The notes under the pieces were generated by a model. It did not search any database. It saw nothing but the letters and a program-made list of their open reading frames with translations, and was not told the DNA's origin. The position numbers were made by a program, and so were the translations under genes. A stretch of 64,000 bases of DNA from VGSZ01 sp044349155. GTDB lineage: Bacteria > Myxococcota > UBA727 > VGSZ01. Location of the stretch: NCBI GenBank assembly GCA_044349155.1, contig JBIKRQ010000003.1, positions 1 through 64,000 of the forward strand, given 5' to 3'. Below, piece by piece: positions 35,321-43,937 of the stretch (positions are counted from its first letter, which is position 1; every line of letters starts with the position of its first letter).

Positions 35321-35632
35321 GTGAGGGTCAAAGACACCACACCAGTGGCCCGCGTCGACGGCGCTACCGAAGCACGCGGGGCATCCCCGTCGGCTCCGGG
35401 CACGACCGCCACGCCCGCCGACAAGGTGAGCGTGGAAGAGACCCGGGATCGCACAGCGGTTGCTGCGGAGGTGCGCCGACAGGTCGGCGACATCCGGCAG
35501 CAGCAGTTGGCGGAGATCGAAGCCGCAGTCCGGGGCGGGACCTACAAACCCGACCCGCGGTTGATCGCCGAACGCATCCTGCAAGCGGCCGCTCTCGACG
35601 CGACGTTGGCAGTGAACCTGAGGAAGCCATGA
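35321..35632 (+). CDS. flgM: Anti-sigma-28 factor FlgM
   Basis: A 103-residue protein from GTG 35321 with GGAG 6 nt upstream; a longer start at 35180 lacks a site. The C-terminal half is FlgM-like: RTAVAAEVRRQVGDIRQQQLAEIEAAVRGGTYKPDPRLIAERIL, the segment that binds sigma-28. The N-terminal half is disordered. Export through the finished hook releases sigma-28 for late flagellar genes. It overlaps flgN in ATGA. Confidence 0.8.
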   Translation: MRVKDTTPVARVDGATEARGASPSAPGTTATPADKVSVEETRDRTAVAAEVRRQVGDIRQQQLAEIEAAVRGGTYKPDPRLIAERILQAAALDATLAVNLRKP

Positions 35633-36084
35633 CCCCACAGACCCTGGCCGCCCAATCCGCTTTGACCGCCCTGCAGGGCACGCTCGAGTGGTTGGAACAG
35701 CGGCTGGGGTTGTTGGCCGAAGCCGCCCTGCGGTTCGACGTCGCCGAAGTCATCGCGCTCACCGCCGCCATCGACCGCGGCCAGGACGAGCTGCACACCC
35801 GCCAGCTCGACTGCGCCAACGCCCTGTCCGCCGCCCAGGCTGTCGACCCCGAAGGCGCTCGCGTCACGTTGCGTCCCTTGCGCGTCGACGTCCGCGCCCG
35901 CGCCGTGCGCCTGCAGGAAGTGCAGCGCAGCACCCGCCAGATCGTTGAACGGGCCCGCAGCTTCGCCTCCGCCCATGCCCGTTCCCTGGTGTCTGCACCG
36001 TCGCCCACGGTGGGCTACAGCCGTCGTGGGGCGGCCGCCGCTGCTCCGTCGCTGGCGGGCGCCTTGCACGACGCGACGGTGTGA
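35629..36084 (+). CDS. flgN: FlgN-like flagellar export chaperone
   Basis: A 151-residue all-helical protein, the right size and place (between flgM and flgK) for FlgN, which carries FlgK and FlgL to the export gate. Helices include LTALQGTLEWLEQRLGLLAEAALRFDVAEVIALTAAIDRGQDEL. Sequence is weakly conserved in this family, so the call leans on context. AGGAAG precedes the ATG. Confidence 0.75.
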   Translation: MTPQTLAAQSALTALQGTLEWLEQRLGLLAEAALRFDVAEVIALTAAIDRGQDELHTRQLDCANALSAAQAVDPEGARVTLRPLRVDVRARAVRLQEVQRSTRQIVERARSFASAHARSLVSAPSPTVGYSRRGAAAAAPSLAGALHDATV

Positions 36085-36085
36085 C

Positions 36086-37483
36086 ATGAGTGGACTCTTC
36101 TCGGTCCTGCACAACGGCGCTCGCGCCCTCACGGCGCAACGCGTGGCCATGTCCACGGCCAGCCACAACATCGAGAACGTGAGCACCGAAGGCTACACGC
36201 GCCAACGCGTCAGCCTCGAGGCACTCCCCGCCGAGAACAACACACCCGCCGGCATGGTGGGCACCGGCGTGCGCGTCACCACGGTCACCACGGCCCGCGA
36301 CCGCTTCCTCGAGGCACGGCTGCCATCGATGCGTGGCGAGTCGGGCAGTGCCACCTCGCGAGCGGGCGCACTCGAGGCGGTCACCGCGTTTGACGGTGAA
36401 AGCGGCGCCAACATCGCCGGCCGCCTCGGCGACTTCTTCGCGGCCTTGCAGCAGTTGCAGACGCGCCCTGCCGACGTGTCGGTGCGGCAAGCGGCGGTTG
36501 GTGCCGCCAGCGACTTCACGCGGGCGGTGGGCCGGGCGTCGGCCGACCTGGCGTCGGCGAAAAACTCGATCGACGTCGACCTGCGCGCACGCGCCCCCGA
36601 GATTCAGCAGCTCGCCAACCGCGTCGCTCAACTCAACGCCGACATTGGCGCCACCGTGGGCTCTGGTGGCCCCGCCAACGACCTCATCGACCAACGGCAG
36701 GTGGCCATCGACGCGCTCGCCGCCGAAGTGGGTGCCACCGTCGTGCCGAGCGACAGCTTCGCCGCCACCCTCGTTCTGCCAGGTGGACAAACCATCGTGG
36801 CGGGCGATCGCGCAGCAACCATCACCACCGCCTCGGGCCCCGACGGTCGGGTGCTGCTGTCGGTGAGCGGCACCGACGGCGCGCCGGCCAGGCTGTTTGA
36901 CCAAACCCAGGTCGGCGGAGCTGTGGGCGGCTTGATCACCGCCCGCGACGAAGACATCGCGAGTGCCGAAGCCGCCCTCGACACCTTCGCCTTCGACCTC
37001 GCCAACGCCTTCAACGCCGCGCACTCCACGGGCATCGCGCTCGATGGCAGCAGCGGCCGCGACTTGTTCGCGGTGACGGCCACGTCGGCAGGTGCGGCGC
37101 GCACGATCGCGGTGTCGTCGACGATCGCGGGGAATCCATCGTTGTTGGGGGCGTCGTCGACGGGGGCCACTGGCGATGCCGGCGGTGTGCAGTCGTTGTT
37201 GCAGGTGCGCGACACAGCGATCGCGGGCACCACCGATCCGTTTTCGGCGTTGGCCGACATGACCTCGAGCTTCGGTGAGCGCGCCCGCAGTGCCAGCGTC
37301 GATCGCACATCGAGCGCGAGCTTGTTGGCCCACGGCGTGAGCCTGCGCGAAGGCGTGTCGGGGGTGTCGATCGACGAGGAGCTTGTGGAATTGCAGCGCG
37401 CCGAGCGGGCGTTTCAGGCGGCCACCAAGGTGATCAGCACCGCCGACCAGATGCTGCAGACCGTGCTCGACATCAAGAAGTAG
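36086..37483 (+). CDS. flgK: Flagellar hook-filament junction protein FlgK
   Basis: A 465-residue protein. The N-terminal rod-hook motif SGLFSVLHNGARALTAQRVAMSTASHNIENVSTEGYTRQRV and the C-terminal helix VSIDEELVELQRAERAFQAATKVISTADQMLQTVLDIKK are the FlgK signatures. The middle domain has ANDLIDQRQVAIDALA. It joins hook and filament together with FlgL. It starts 1 nt after the flgN stop. Confidence 0.95.
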   Translation: MSGLFSVLHNGARALTAQRVAMSTASHNIENVSTEGYTRQRVSLEALPAENNTPAGMVGTGVRVTTVTTARDRFLEARLPSMRGESGSATSRAGALEAVTAFDGESGANIAGRLGDFFAALQQLQTRPADVSVRQAAVGAASDFTRAVGRASADLASAKNSIDVDLRARAPEIQQLANRVAQLNADIGATVGSGGPANDLIDQRQVAIDALAAEVGATVVPSDSFAATLVLPGGQTIVAGDRAATITTASGPDGRVLLSVSGTDGAPARLFDQTQVGGAVGGLITARDEDIASAEAALDTFAFDLANAFNAAHSTGIALDGSSGRDLFAVTATSAGAARTIAVSSTIAGNPSLLGASSTGATGDAGGVQSLLQVRDTAIAGTTDPFSALADMTSSFGERARSASVDRTSSASLLAHGVSLREGVSGVSIDEELVELQRAERAFQAATKVISTADQMLQTVLDIKK

Positions 37484-37491
37484 CGATGTGG

Positions 37492-37526
37492 CTTCTTCGG
37501 CTCGCGCTGAAGAAGCGCCGAAGAAG
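37492..37526 (+). other. Hairpin between flgK and flgL
   Basis: CTTCTTCGGC (37492-37501) pairs perfectly with 37517-37526 across 15 nt. A further GCGCCGAAGAAGT copy follows at about 37549. Without a T-run it may set the flgK:flgL ratio by mRNA processing or partial termination. Confidence 0.45.
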
Positions 37527-37593
37527 TTTTGACTGCTCCTTCGGTTGGCGCCGAAGAAGTCACGACGAAGAAGCAGTGCAGGCAGGAGTGAGT

Positions 37594-38475
37594 ATGCGCG
37601 TGAGCGAACGAGCCATCTACGACGCCGGTCGCGATCGAATGGCCGCGCGCCGTTCCGACCTCGCCACGGCCACCGAGCAAGCGTCGTCGGGGCTGCGCGT
37701 CACGCGTGCCGCCGACGATCCCCGCGCCGCCGCCCTGATGGTGCGCCACGAAGGCGTGCGCTCGCGCGCGAACGCGATTGCCGAGACCACGGGCAGCGCC
37801 CTCGACGACCTCAACTTCGTCGACGGCGCGCTGGGCGATGCGAGTGCGGTGCTCGAGCAGGCGGTGCAATTGGCCGTGCAGATGAGCAACGACACCTACA
37901 GCGGCAGCGACCGCACAGCAGCGGCCACCACGGCCGACCAGCTGCTTAAGGCGTTTGTCGGTGCGTTGAACGTGCAGAGCGACGGGCGCTTTTTGCTCGC
38001 CGGCACACGCGACAACGCACCACCGTTTTCCGAGGCCGGCGTGTACAGCGGCGACGACGGTGTTCGGCAGGTGGAACTCGCACCAGGCATCGTCGAGCAG
38101 GTCTCGGTCCGTGCCGATACCGGCATCGCAGGCACCGCCGGCGGCACCAACATTCCAGCGGCGTTTGCGGCGTTGCGAGATGCGTTGGCGGCGAACGACA
38201 CCACGGCGATCCGCGCCAGCATTCAGGGGCTCAACAGCAGTGTGGTGCAGTTGTCGACGGTGCGAGGCGATGTGGGCGCGCGCGCGTTGACGGTGCAGAC
38301 CGCCCGCGCAACGGCCATCGGTGTGCGCGAGCAGAGTGTGTTGGCCAGTGCTCACGAAAGCGAAATCGACATCACCGACGCCGCCACGTCGTTGGCCCTC
38401 GCCGAGCGCGCCTTCGAAGCCGCCACCACCGCAACGTCGCGCAGCTTCAAGCTCACGCTGCTCAACGAGATGTGA
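37594..38475 (+). CDS. flgL: Flagellar hook-filament junction protein FlgL
   Basis: A 293-residue flagellin-like protein. The N-terminus MRVSERAIYDAGRDRMAARRSDLATATEQASSGLRVTRAADDP and the C-terminal ESEIDITDAATSLALAERAFEAATTATSRSFKLTLLNEM are FlgL signatures. GGAG lies 5 nt before ATG 37594. It is the second junction protein, onto which the filament grows. No flagellin gene is in the window. Confidence 0.93.
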   Translation: MRVSERAIYDAGRDRMAARRSDLATATEQASSGLRVTRAADDPRAAALMVRHEGVRSRANAIAETTGSALDDLNFVDGALGDASAVLEQAVQLAVQMSNDTYSGSDRTAAATTADQLLKAFVGALNVQSDGRFLLAGTRDNAPPFSEAGVYSGDDGVRQVELAPGIVEQVSVRADTGIAGTAGGTNIPAAFAALRDALAANDTTAIRASIQGLNSSVVQLSTVRGDVGARALTVQTARATAIGVREQSVLASAHESEIDITDAATSLALAERAFEAATTATSRSFKLTLLNEM

Positions 38476-38501
38476 CGACGCAGGCCGGCACCCGCTGACG
38501 G

Positions 38502-39416
38502 CTACTCAGGCAAACCCGACACCGGTTGCGCGAGAAACGTTGCGGCACGCCAAAACGGGTCCGCACCGCTCATGACGACCTCGGCGCTGTCGAGCGTCGG
38601 CACCGCGGGCTGCAGCGCCGCCAACGTCGCGAGCACGTCGACGCAGTCGCCCGGTGTGCTGGTCGTGCAGCCAACGTCAGCAAGGCCGAGCACGTCGTCG
38701 GCCGCGGTGCTGATGACCGACACGCGCACGCTGCCGCCCGATGCGGTGAGCACCTTGCCCATCGCGGTGAACATGGTGTCCTCGTCGGGGGCAGCGCTGC
38801 GGATACGCTGCAGTTCGTCGGCGGCGCAGGCGTTGCCGGGCACGAGCGCCACACTTGCCCCCAGCCAGAACGCCGCCGACACCGAGAACACGAAGCTGTC
38901 GTTGGCCGCGGCGCTGTCGACGTCGGGGCCGCGCACAAAGGGGTACATCGTCCACATCGGCGCGAGCCGGAAGGTCTCGGTGCCAAACGTGACCGCCCCA
39001 GCGCGCGCCTCGGCCACGCGGGCCGTGCTCCACGCCTCGGCGGTCTCGAGATCCAGCAGGGTGCGGGCGTCGATCCCGGTGACGACGAGGCTGCCGTCGT
39101 CGAAGACGCGCGCCCCGAACGAACTCGTGCAGCGCGTGCAGGCATTGGCGAAGTCGAGTTGCGCATCGGGGGCCGCGGCGGCGAACACCACGTCGGGCAG
39201 CGCCACGTTGTCGCGCACGCCAGCGCCGAACACCACTGGCACGGCCGCTACCCGGGTCACCTCCACCACTGCAGGCGCCTCAGTGCCCGTGCCGCAGTCG
39301 GCGACCGCAAAGCCGCTGTCGGAGGTTCCTGCGTCGTCTGTCGCGTCTTGTGGGCCGCTACAGGCCGTCAGCGGGGCAAGCATGAGCGCGAGGGCAGCGG
39401 GTCGAAGCATGGCCAT
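38502..39416 (-). CDS. Lipoprotein of unknown function
   Basis: A 304-residue lipoprotein whose signal ends in LTAC. The mature part begins with an acidic, Asp/Ser/Thr-rich linker and contains about six Cys, including an ACTRC pair. The segment VFSVSAAFWLGASVALVPGNACAADELQRI and repeated valine-rich strands suggest a secreted alpha/beta domain, but no family is recognised. It is convergent with flgL, 26 bp apart, and 35 bp after the next minus-strand gene, so it is probably cotranscribed with that gene. Confidence 0.6.
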   Translation of the reverse strand: MAMLRPAALALMLAPLTACSGPQDATDDAGTSDSGFAVADCGTGTEAPAVVEVTRVAAVPVVFGAGVRDNVALPDVVFAAAAPDAQLDFANACTRCTSSFGARVFDDGSLVVTGIDARTLLDLETAEAWSTARVAEARAGAVTFGTETFRLAPMWTMYPFVRGPDVDSAAANDSFVFSVSAAFWLGASVALVPGNACAADELQRIRSAAPDEDTMFTAMGKVLTASGGSVRVSVISTAADDVLGLADVGCTTSTPGDCVDVLATLAALQPAVPTLDSAEVVMSGADPFWRAATFLAQPVSGLPE

Positions 39417-39451
39417 GGTTTCGGCTTCTCCGCGGTGGTCTTCACGCCAGA

Positions 39452-39988
39452 TCAGCTGCTGGCGAGCATTCGCTCGAAGATGCCGATGACGCCGGTGTGC
39501 TTGCCGATCACCTGCGCCAGCTTGTTACCGACGATGGCGTACTGCTCGAGCGTAAATCCCGTCGTGGCCGTCGGCGTTGCCGTGAAGTCGAGGGGTCCAC
39601 GCACGCGCGCGCTGCTCTCGCGCAGGCCCAGGGCATCGATGCTGTCGGCGACGAAGAAGGCGCGGTGGTCGTTGGCGGCGGTCACGTACAGCACCGAGCC
39701 CGTCGCGTTTTTGATGAGCAGCGTGCCCTCGTGGGGCGCGCTCAGGTCGAGGGCACTCTGCGCGGCGGCGGGCATCGAGGTGCCCAGAAGCGCAAAGGGC
39801 GTGAACTCCACCAGCGACCGCTTTTGTCGACGGAGATTGGCTTCGAACGCCTGCAGGTGGGCTGCCACAAGGGCCGCTTGTTGCGCCGCAGGCAGGGCAG
39901 CGAAATCAAAGACGAAGGCCTCGGCGTCGCCGCACACGTTGAAGATGGCGACCTGGTTTTGAAACGGCAGAAGCGAAGCGTGCAGCAT
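39452..39988 (-). CDS. Protein of unknown function downstream of the retron
   Basis: A 178-residue soluble protein. It starts with a beta-type segment (LLPFQNQVAIFNVCGDAEAFVFDF), then a helix (ALPAAQQAALVAAHLQAFEANLRRQ), then further strands (GTLLIKNATGSVLYVTAAND). The C-terminal helix ends in IFERMLASS. No family recognised. It is transcribed in the same direction as the reverse transcriptase but 193 bp downstream with a hairpin between, so retron membership is uncertain. Confidence 0.55.
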   Translation of the reverse strand: MLHASLLPFQNQVAIFNVCGDAEAFVFDFAALPAAQQAALVAAHLQAFEANLRRQKRSLVEFTPFALLGTSMPAAAQSALDLSAPHEGTLLIKNATGSVLYVTAANDHRAFFVADSIDALGLRESSARVRGPLDFTATPTATTGFTLEQYAIVGNKLAQVIGKHTGVIGIFERMLASS

Positions 39989-40102
39989 GACGGCGTCCTC
40001 GAAGAGACGGTCCGTCTACAGCTTCGACGTCGTCATGGGTGTGCGCAAGATCGCAGCAGCGGCACAACGGTTGGTCGTGCCGAACGCGCTGTCGTGTTGA
40101 TT

Positions 40103-40121
40103 GGCGGGGATGTTCCCCGCC
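40103..40121 (-). terminator. Hairpin downstream of the retron reverse transcriptase
   Basis: GGCGGGGA pairs with TCCCCGCC around a 3-nt loop, 61 bp after the reverse transcriptase stop. No clear T-run follows on the minus strand, so termination is only possible. Confidence 0.35.
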
Positions 40122-40181
40122 CTCAAAAGCCACCTCGGCGACGAAACCGCAAAGCCGGTTTCCTCTTCGAGGTTCGTGGCG

Positions 40182-41627
40182 CTACTCGCCGAGGGTGGCC
40201 AGTTCAGCGAGGAAGCGTTGCCCCTTCACGGGGTCGCTTTGGTAGATGAACGACGCCAGACCGCGCAGCTGCGCCAACGACTCGCCCTCTTTGCCGGGCT
40301 TGCCACGACGACGGTTGTTGATCGCCGCTCGCAACGTACGAGCCACTTCCCGCGGCGGACGCGTCGCTGCCGAAGTACTCCCATCGGGGCGCTTGTTGAT
40401 GACGAGGCCCGTGACGACCTGGCGCGTGCCACCACCCATCACAGTGGTCTTCTTGTCGTTGAGGACGAAGCCCTCGTTGCCAAGGATGCTCTTCACCCCG
40501 TGCAGCAGCACACCAACGGGTGCTTTCGGCCCGCGGAAGCTGAAGGCGAGGTCGTCGGCGTAGCGCGTGTACGTGAAGCCGTGACGACGTGCCAAACCCG
40601 CCATGCGCTTGTCGAGACGCACGCAAATCGCGTTGGTGATCATGGGCGACGCGGGTGAGCCCTGCGGCAACGCGCGCGGCCCCGTGGCCACAAACAGCGT
40701 GTCCATCGTGCCGGGCGTGCGGCTGAATTCGACGACGTCACGGGGGCTCTCGGTGCACAACAGCGCCACCACGGTGGCGACCTGCTCGGTGAGGCCAGCG
40801 TGACGCAACAAGCCCTTCACGCGCGGAAACGTGATGCTCGGAAAGAAGTCTTTGATGTCGACTTTGACGACGACATCAGCCCCCGCGTGCACGAGCGCGT
40901 TGGTCTGAATGCTGCGGTTGGGCAAAAAGCCGTGGGCCGCGTTGTGCACCGTCAAACGGTCGAGCAGGCGATCGAGCACCTCGCGCTGCACCCGCTTGAG
41001 CTCGGGCTTGGGCGCTGTGATTTGACGAGGAGAACCATCGCGCTTCGGGATGGTGAACCGCACGTAGTGCGAGCCGGTGTCGACGTCGGCGTGGTAGGCG
41101 AGCCAGCGCAACCGCGACACGCTCACGCCCAACGCCTTGGCCAATTCGACGGGCGAATTCCACGCGGGCAGACCAAGGTCTTTCGCGCGTTCTTCGCGAC
41201 GTTCAATATCGAACGCGTCGATGTTGACATGGTCGTTGTAAAACACACCAGAACCCAGATGATTCAGGTGCGTTGCCGTATAGGCCTGCCACGCCAACTT
41301 CTGCAGTTTGCGTGTCTCTGAAGCCTCGGCCTTCTTGCGGTCTTTGTAGGTCTTCTTCTGCGCGTCGGTCAGCGTGGCCGGGTCGTCGGCGACGTACAGG
41401 CCAGCCTTCACCAGCTCGGCCTGGATCCACTTTTTGGTGCCGCCGGCTTCGTCGATCGCGGCCTGGCGGGCCACGTGAACGGCACGAGCCGCAGCGGCTT
41501 TGTCGCGCTCTTGCTGAGCCAACGTCGCGAGCGCTGGGGTCAAGGCCGGCTCGACCGCGATGGTGTCGGTCGTAGCGGCACGCGCCCGGGGAAGATCGGC
41601 GCGAAGGAGGGTGTCGTTGGGCTGCAT
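40182..41627 (-). CDS. Retron reverse transcriptase
   Basis: A 481-residue reverse transcriptase. ATG 41627 has AGGAG 8 nt upstream; an upstream GTG at 41687 is less likely. Retron hallmarks are all present: NALVH (residues 243-247, the NAxxH motif), catalytic VDIKDFF (Asp257), PQGSPASP (321-328), YADD (356-359) and VTG (405-407). Motif 0 and the entry to the fingers read SPVELAKALGVSVSRLRWLAYHAD and HYVRFTIPKRDGSPRQITAPK. About 150 residues precede the core, Ala/Lys/Glu-rich and helical, as in the long myxobacterial enzymes. It reverse-transcribes part of its own RNA from an internal 2'-OH of a G to make branched msDNA. The RNA gene is just upstream. Retrons usually act as anti-phage systems. 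Confidence 0.93.
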   Translation of the reverse strand: MQPNDTLLRADLPRARAATTDTIAVEPALTPALATLAQQERDKAAAARAVHVARQAAIDEAGGTKKWIQAELVKAGLYVADDPATLTDAQKKTYKDRKKAEASETRKLQKLAWQAYTATHLNHLGSGVFYNDHVNIDAFDIERREERAKDLGLPAWNSPVELAKALGVSVSRLRWLAYHADVDTGSHYVRFTIPKRDGSPRQITAPKPELKRVQREVLDRLLDRLTVHNAAHGFLPNRSIQTNALVHAGADVVVKVDIKDFFPSITFPRVKGLLRHAGLTEQVATVVALLCTESPRDVVEFSRTPGTMDTLFVATGPRALPQGSPASPMITNAICVRLDKRMAGLARRHGFTYTRYADDLAFSFRGPKAPVGVLLHGVKSILGNEGFVLNDKKTTVMGGGTRQVVTGLVINKRPDGSTSAATRPPREVARTLRAAINNRRRGKPGKEGESLAQLRGLASFIYQSDPVKGQRFLAELATLGE

Positions 41628-41668
41628 TCGGCGGACTCCTGGACTCTCACTCACCGGGCACAAGGGTG

Positions 41669-42056
41669 GCGAAAGGAGCAGGCTCACACGGTGCTTCTGA
41701 TTCGATGACGACGTGGCAGGTCGGTAAGTCTCGGACAGGGATGGCGCAGATCACCATCATTCATGGGGCATCGGATGCCTCACCGGCTCGCCGGGGGAGA
41801 GCACTACGGAGTGCTTCCCTCCACGGCGGTCGGCGTCGTGGGCTCAGCGAGGGAAGCACTCCGTAGTGCTCTCCCCCGAAGCGAGCCAAGAACAGGCATC
41901 CTTGCGGAGGATGTCAGGCGAAGTTCCAGATCGACGCAACATCGATCGTGTGCGCGAGGCACAACGGCTGAGCCGCAAACCATCCCTGACCGATTCCTAC
42001 CCAAGCTGTTCGGACGTCATCGGTATTGAAGCGTCGTGTGAGCGTGCTCCTTTCTC
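41669..42056 (-). ncRNA. Retron msr-msd RNA gene with extended a1/a2 arms
   Basis: Transcribed toward the reverse transcriptase. The arms at 41669-41744 and 41980-42056 are inverted repeats, about 56 of 77 aligned positions. The innermost 14 bp match at 13 (TCGGACAGGGATGG at 41731-41744 against 41980-41993) and are the a2 and a1 segments. Next to a1 the msr part shows small stem-loops: CGGC/GCCG at about 41965-41975, a TGTGC/GCACA stem, and GATCGA/TCGATC at 41929-41947. The msd part is a long hairpin with a perfect 29-bp stem (41793-41821 with 41849-41877), extended by 41785-41791 with 41881-41887 and 41773-41780 with 41894-41901. The branch G cannot be fixed from sequence. If copying runs from a2 to the base of the hairpin, the DNA would be about 157 nt. 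Confidence 0.85.
41793..41877 (-). repeat. Perfect 29-bp inverted repeat (msd stem)
   Basis: The arms 41793-41821 and 41849-41877 are exact reverse complements. The 27-nt loop has its own CCACG/CGTGG stem at 41821-41825 and 41837-41841. It is the dominant structure of the predicted msDNA. Confidence 0.95.
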
Positions 42057-42095
42057 ATCCATCTGCGAACCGGCTCCTCACATGAGCATGGTTCG

Positions 42096-43937
42096 TCAAC
42101 CCAGCGAGCGATCGGCGTCGAGAAAGCCATCTTTCATCAACACGTCCAGCCGCTGGAAATAAGCATCGCGCGCTTCGGAATCGGTGTCAAACCAGATCCG
42201 CGAGTGTCTCGCCTGTTCAAGGGCCAAACCCCACTCCAAACGCACAATTTTGTCGTCGAGTGAGACGCGCATCACAGTTTGCTTGCCCGTGGCCTGGTCG
42301 CGACGCAGCAGCGTGCGCGTTTCGGCGCGAACCAGCTGGCGACCTTCGGGGCTGTTGCGGCGTTCTTCGTCGAGCACACGCTGACGACCGAAGGCCACAC
42401 GCAAGGCGATCATGTGCGCGCACGGACCCTCGCGCATGCCGGTACGACGGTAGTGCGGGCAGCTGCACCAGGCGTCGGAGACACGGCCCTCGACGTCGGT
42501 GGTGAAGCGCGGGGCGTAGACGCGGTCGGCGGTTTTGTCTTTGACCTCGCCCACCACGTCGATGCCGTCGTGGCCGCGGTCGTGCAGCTTGGTGACGTTG
42601 ACCGCGCCCTTCACCGACAACAGCCGGTGCGCTTCGCGCTCGCGCTCGCTGCCAAAGGCGGTGACCTCGTCGTCGACGGCGACGCCGAAGATGCTGCGCG
42701 GACGGTACACGCCATCGGCGATGTCGAAGGCCACCTGCCCGCGCAAACACAGGCGCTGCAGGCCACCGCGCACGTCGACGACGGGCTTCTTTGTCTTTGC
42801 CACCAACGCTTCGAGCGTTTGTGGGCCGTCGGTGTTCAGCGTTTTCTCAAGGGCGCTCAACAACGTGGCGTCGTTGCTGGAAGGCATGAGCGCGTCGAAG
42901 GCGACGGCACTGGCCCAGCTCGATTCGGTCCAGCCCGACAAGCCCAACGTGAGCGTGGCGTTCTCCATCTCGACGACGAAGAAGCTCGGCAGGCCTGCAC
43001 CCAACACGTGCACGTGCACCGCCTTCGCCCACGGCAGCAGACGCTGCAGCAGGGCCAAACGGTTGCGGCCAAACAAGCGCGCCACACGGGGAGCAGCGCC
43101 GGCGAACACGGGGCCGTGGGTCTCGAGCACGACTTCCCAGGGCTCGATGACGACGCGGGGTTTCTCGCCGGGGATGAGCTCGAAGCGCAGGCCGCGCGGC
43201 GGGTTCTTCGCCTTCTTCAAGCGCAGCTGCAGCAGCACGTTGTAGAGGTCGATGGGCGCCAGCGTGCACACCGTCGACGGCAACGTGGCCGCCGACTGCA
43301 CCTGCAGGAATCCACGCAGCCACGCGTTGGGCACATCGAAGCGCGCCTCGCGCACCTCGGTGTTTTCGGCACTGCGGGCCTCGAGGCGCAGCGGGCGGTA
43401 GGCGGGGATGCTCTCGACGTCGCCGAGGACGTGCTTGCCCAGCTCGACGAAGGTGCTGCCGTGGTTGACGCTGCGCTCGCTCAACGCAGCATTCTTGATG
43501 GCCAGGCGGGCCCAGGCGCTCTCGTCTTTCGAGAAGACTTCGATGCTGACCTCGTCGGGGTGCACCGTGAGCAGCGGGTCGAGTTCGCGGGTGCTGACGG
43601 CGGCCTTGAAGCTTTCTTCGAGGAACGTCTTCTGCGCGTCCCAGATCGCGGCGGTCGCCTTCTTGCCCTTCTTCATCAAGAACGCGAGGTAGGCGGCGCG
43701 GTCACGGCCCTTGTAGCGCAGGTCGCTGTCTTTGATGGCCAACGTCGTCGCCAGCGCGTCGCGAAACAGCGCGACGTTGTTGATGGCGGCGAAGAGGCCC
43801 ACCTTGCTGTCGCGCTGAGCAACAGCGAGCCCGAGCGTGGTGCCGGCTTCAGACGAGGCGGTGTGCGAACGGCGCGCGTAGCGGACGTCGACGGTGCGGA
43901 CGTTGCTCGTCGTCGTTTGTGCTTGTGTGCTGGTCAT
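42096..43937 (-). CDS. SWIM zinc-finger protein with WGR-like C-terminus
   Basis: A 613-residue protein. Near residues 490-512 CSCPHYRRTGMREGPCAH is a SWIM finger (CxC...CxH), a predicted nucleic-acid or protein-binding zinc site. The last ~80 residues (VMRVSLDDKIVRLEWG, then HSRIWFDTDSEARDAYFQRLDVLMKDGFLDAD) resemble a WGR domain. The first ~470 residues have no recognised fold but alternate strands and helices. It is the last gene of a four-gene operon, overlapping the giant HEAT gene by 4 nt; its stop is 39 bp before the retron RNA region. SWIM proteins of this type accompany MoxR-vWA pairs (E. coli YehQ). Confidence 0.8.
   Translation of the reverse strand: MTSTQAQTTTSNVRTVDVRYARRSHTASSEAGTTLGLAVAQRDSKVGLFAAINNVALFRDALATTLAIKDSDLRYKGRDRAAYLAFLMKKGKKATAAIWDAQKTFLEESFKAAVSTRELDPLLTVHPDEVSIEVFSKDESAWARLAIKNAALSERSVNHGSTFVELGKHVLGDVESIPAYRPLRLEARSAENTEVREARFDVPNAWLRGFLQVQSAATLPSTVCTLAPIDLYNVLLQLRLKKAKNPPRGLRFELIPGEKPRVVIEPWEVVLETHGPVFAGAAPRVARLFGRNRLALLQRLLPWAKAVHVHVLGAGLPSFFVVEMENATLTLGLSGWTESSWASAVAFDALMPSSNDATLLSALEKTLNTDGPQTLEALVAKTKKPVVDVRGGLQRLCLRGQVAFDIADGVYRPRSIFGVAVDDEVTAFGSEREREAHRLLSVKGAVNVTKLHDRGHDGIDVVGEVKDKTADRVYAPRFTTDVEGRVSDAWCSCPHYRRTGMREGPCAHMIALRVAFGRQRVLDEERRNSPEGRQLVRAETRTLLRRDQATGKQTVMRVSLDDKIVRLEWGLALEQARHSRIWFDTDSEARDAYFQRLDVLMKDGFLDADRSLG

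Noticed and set aside
37484..37593. Insertion-sequence-like inverted repeats between flgK and flgL
   Set aside because: The gap is only 110 bp, has no transposase and the operon is otherwise intact; a simple hairpin is enough to explain it.
39452..39988. 178-aa gene as retron effector
   Set aside because: It is 193 bp downstream with a hairpin between and no recognisable toxin domain, so membership is not supported; it remains only a neighbour.
41629..41687. Upstream GTG start for the reverse transcriptase at 41687
   Set aside because: The ATG at 41627 has AGGAG at proper spacing, and the extra 20 residues overlap the a2 arm region without protein character.
41666..42029. Small plus-strand frames within the retron RNA gene
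   Set aside because: They arise from the inverted repeats, have no ribosome-binding sites and overlap the structured RNA.
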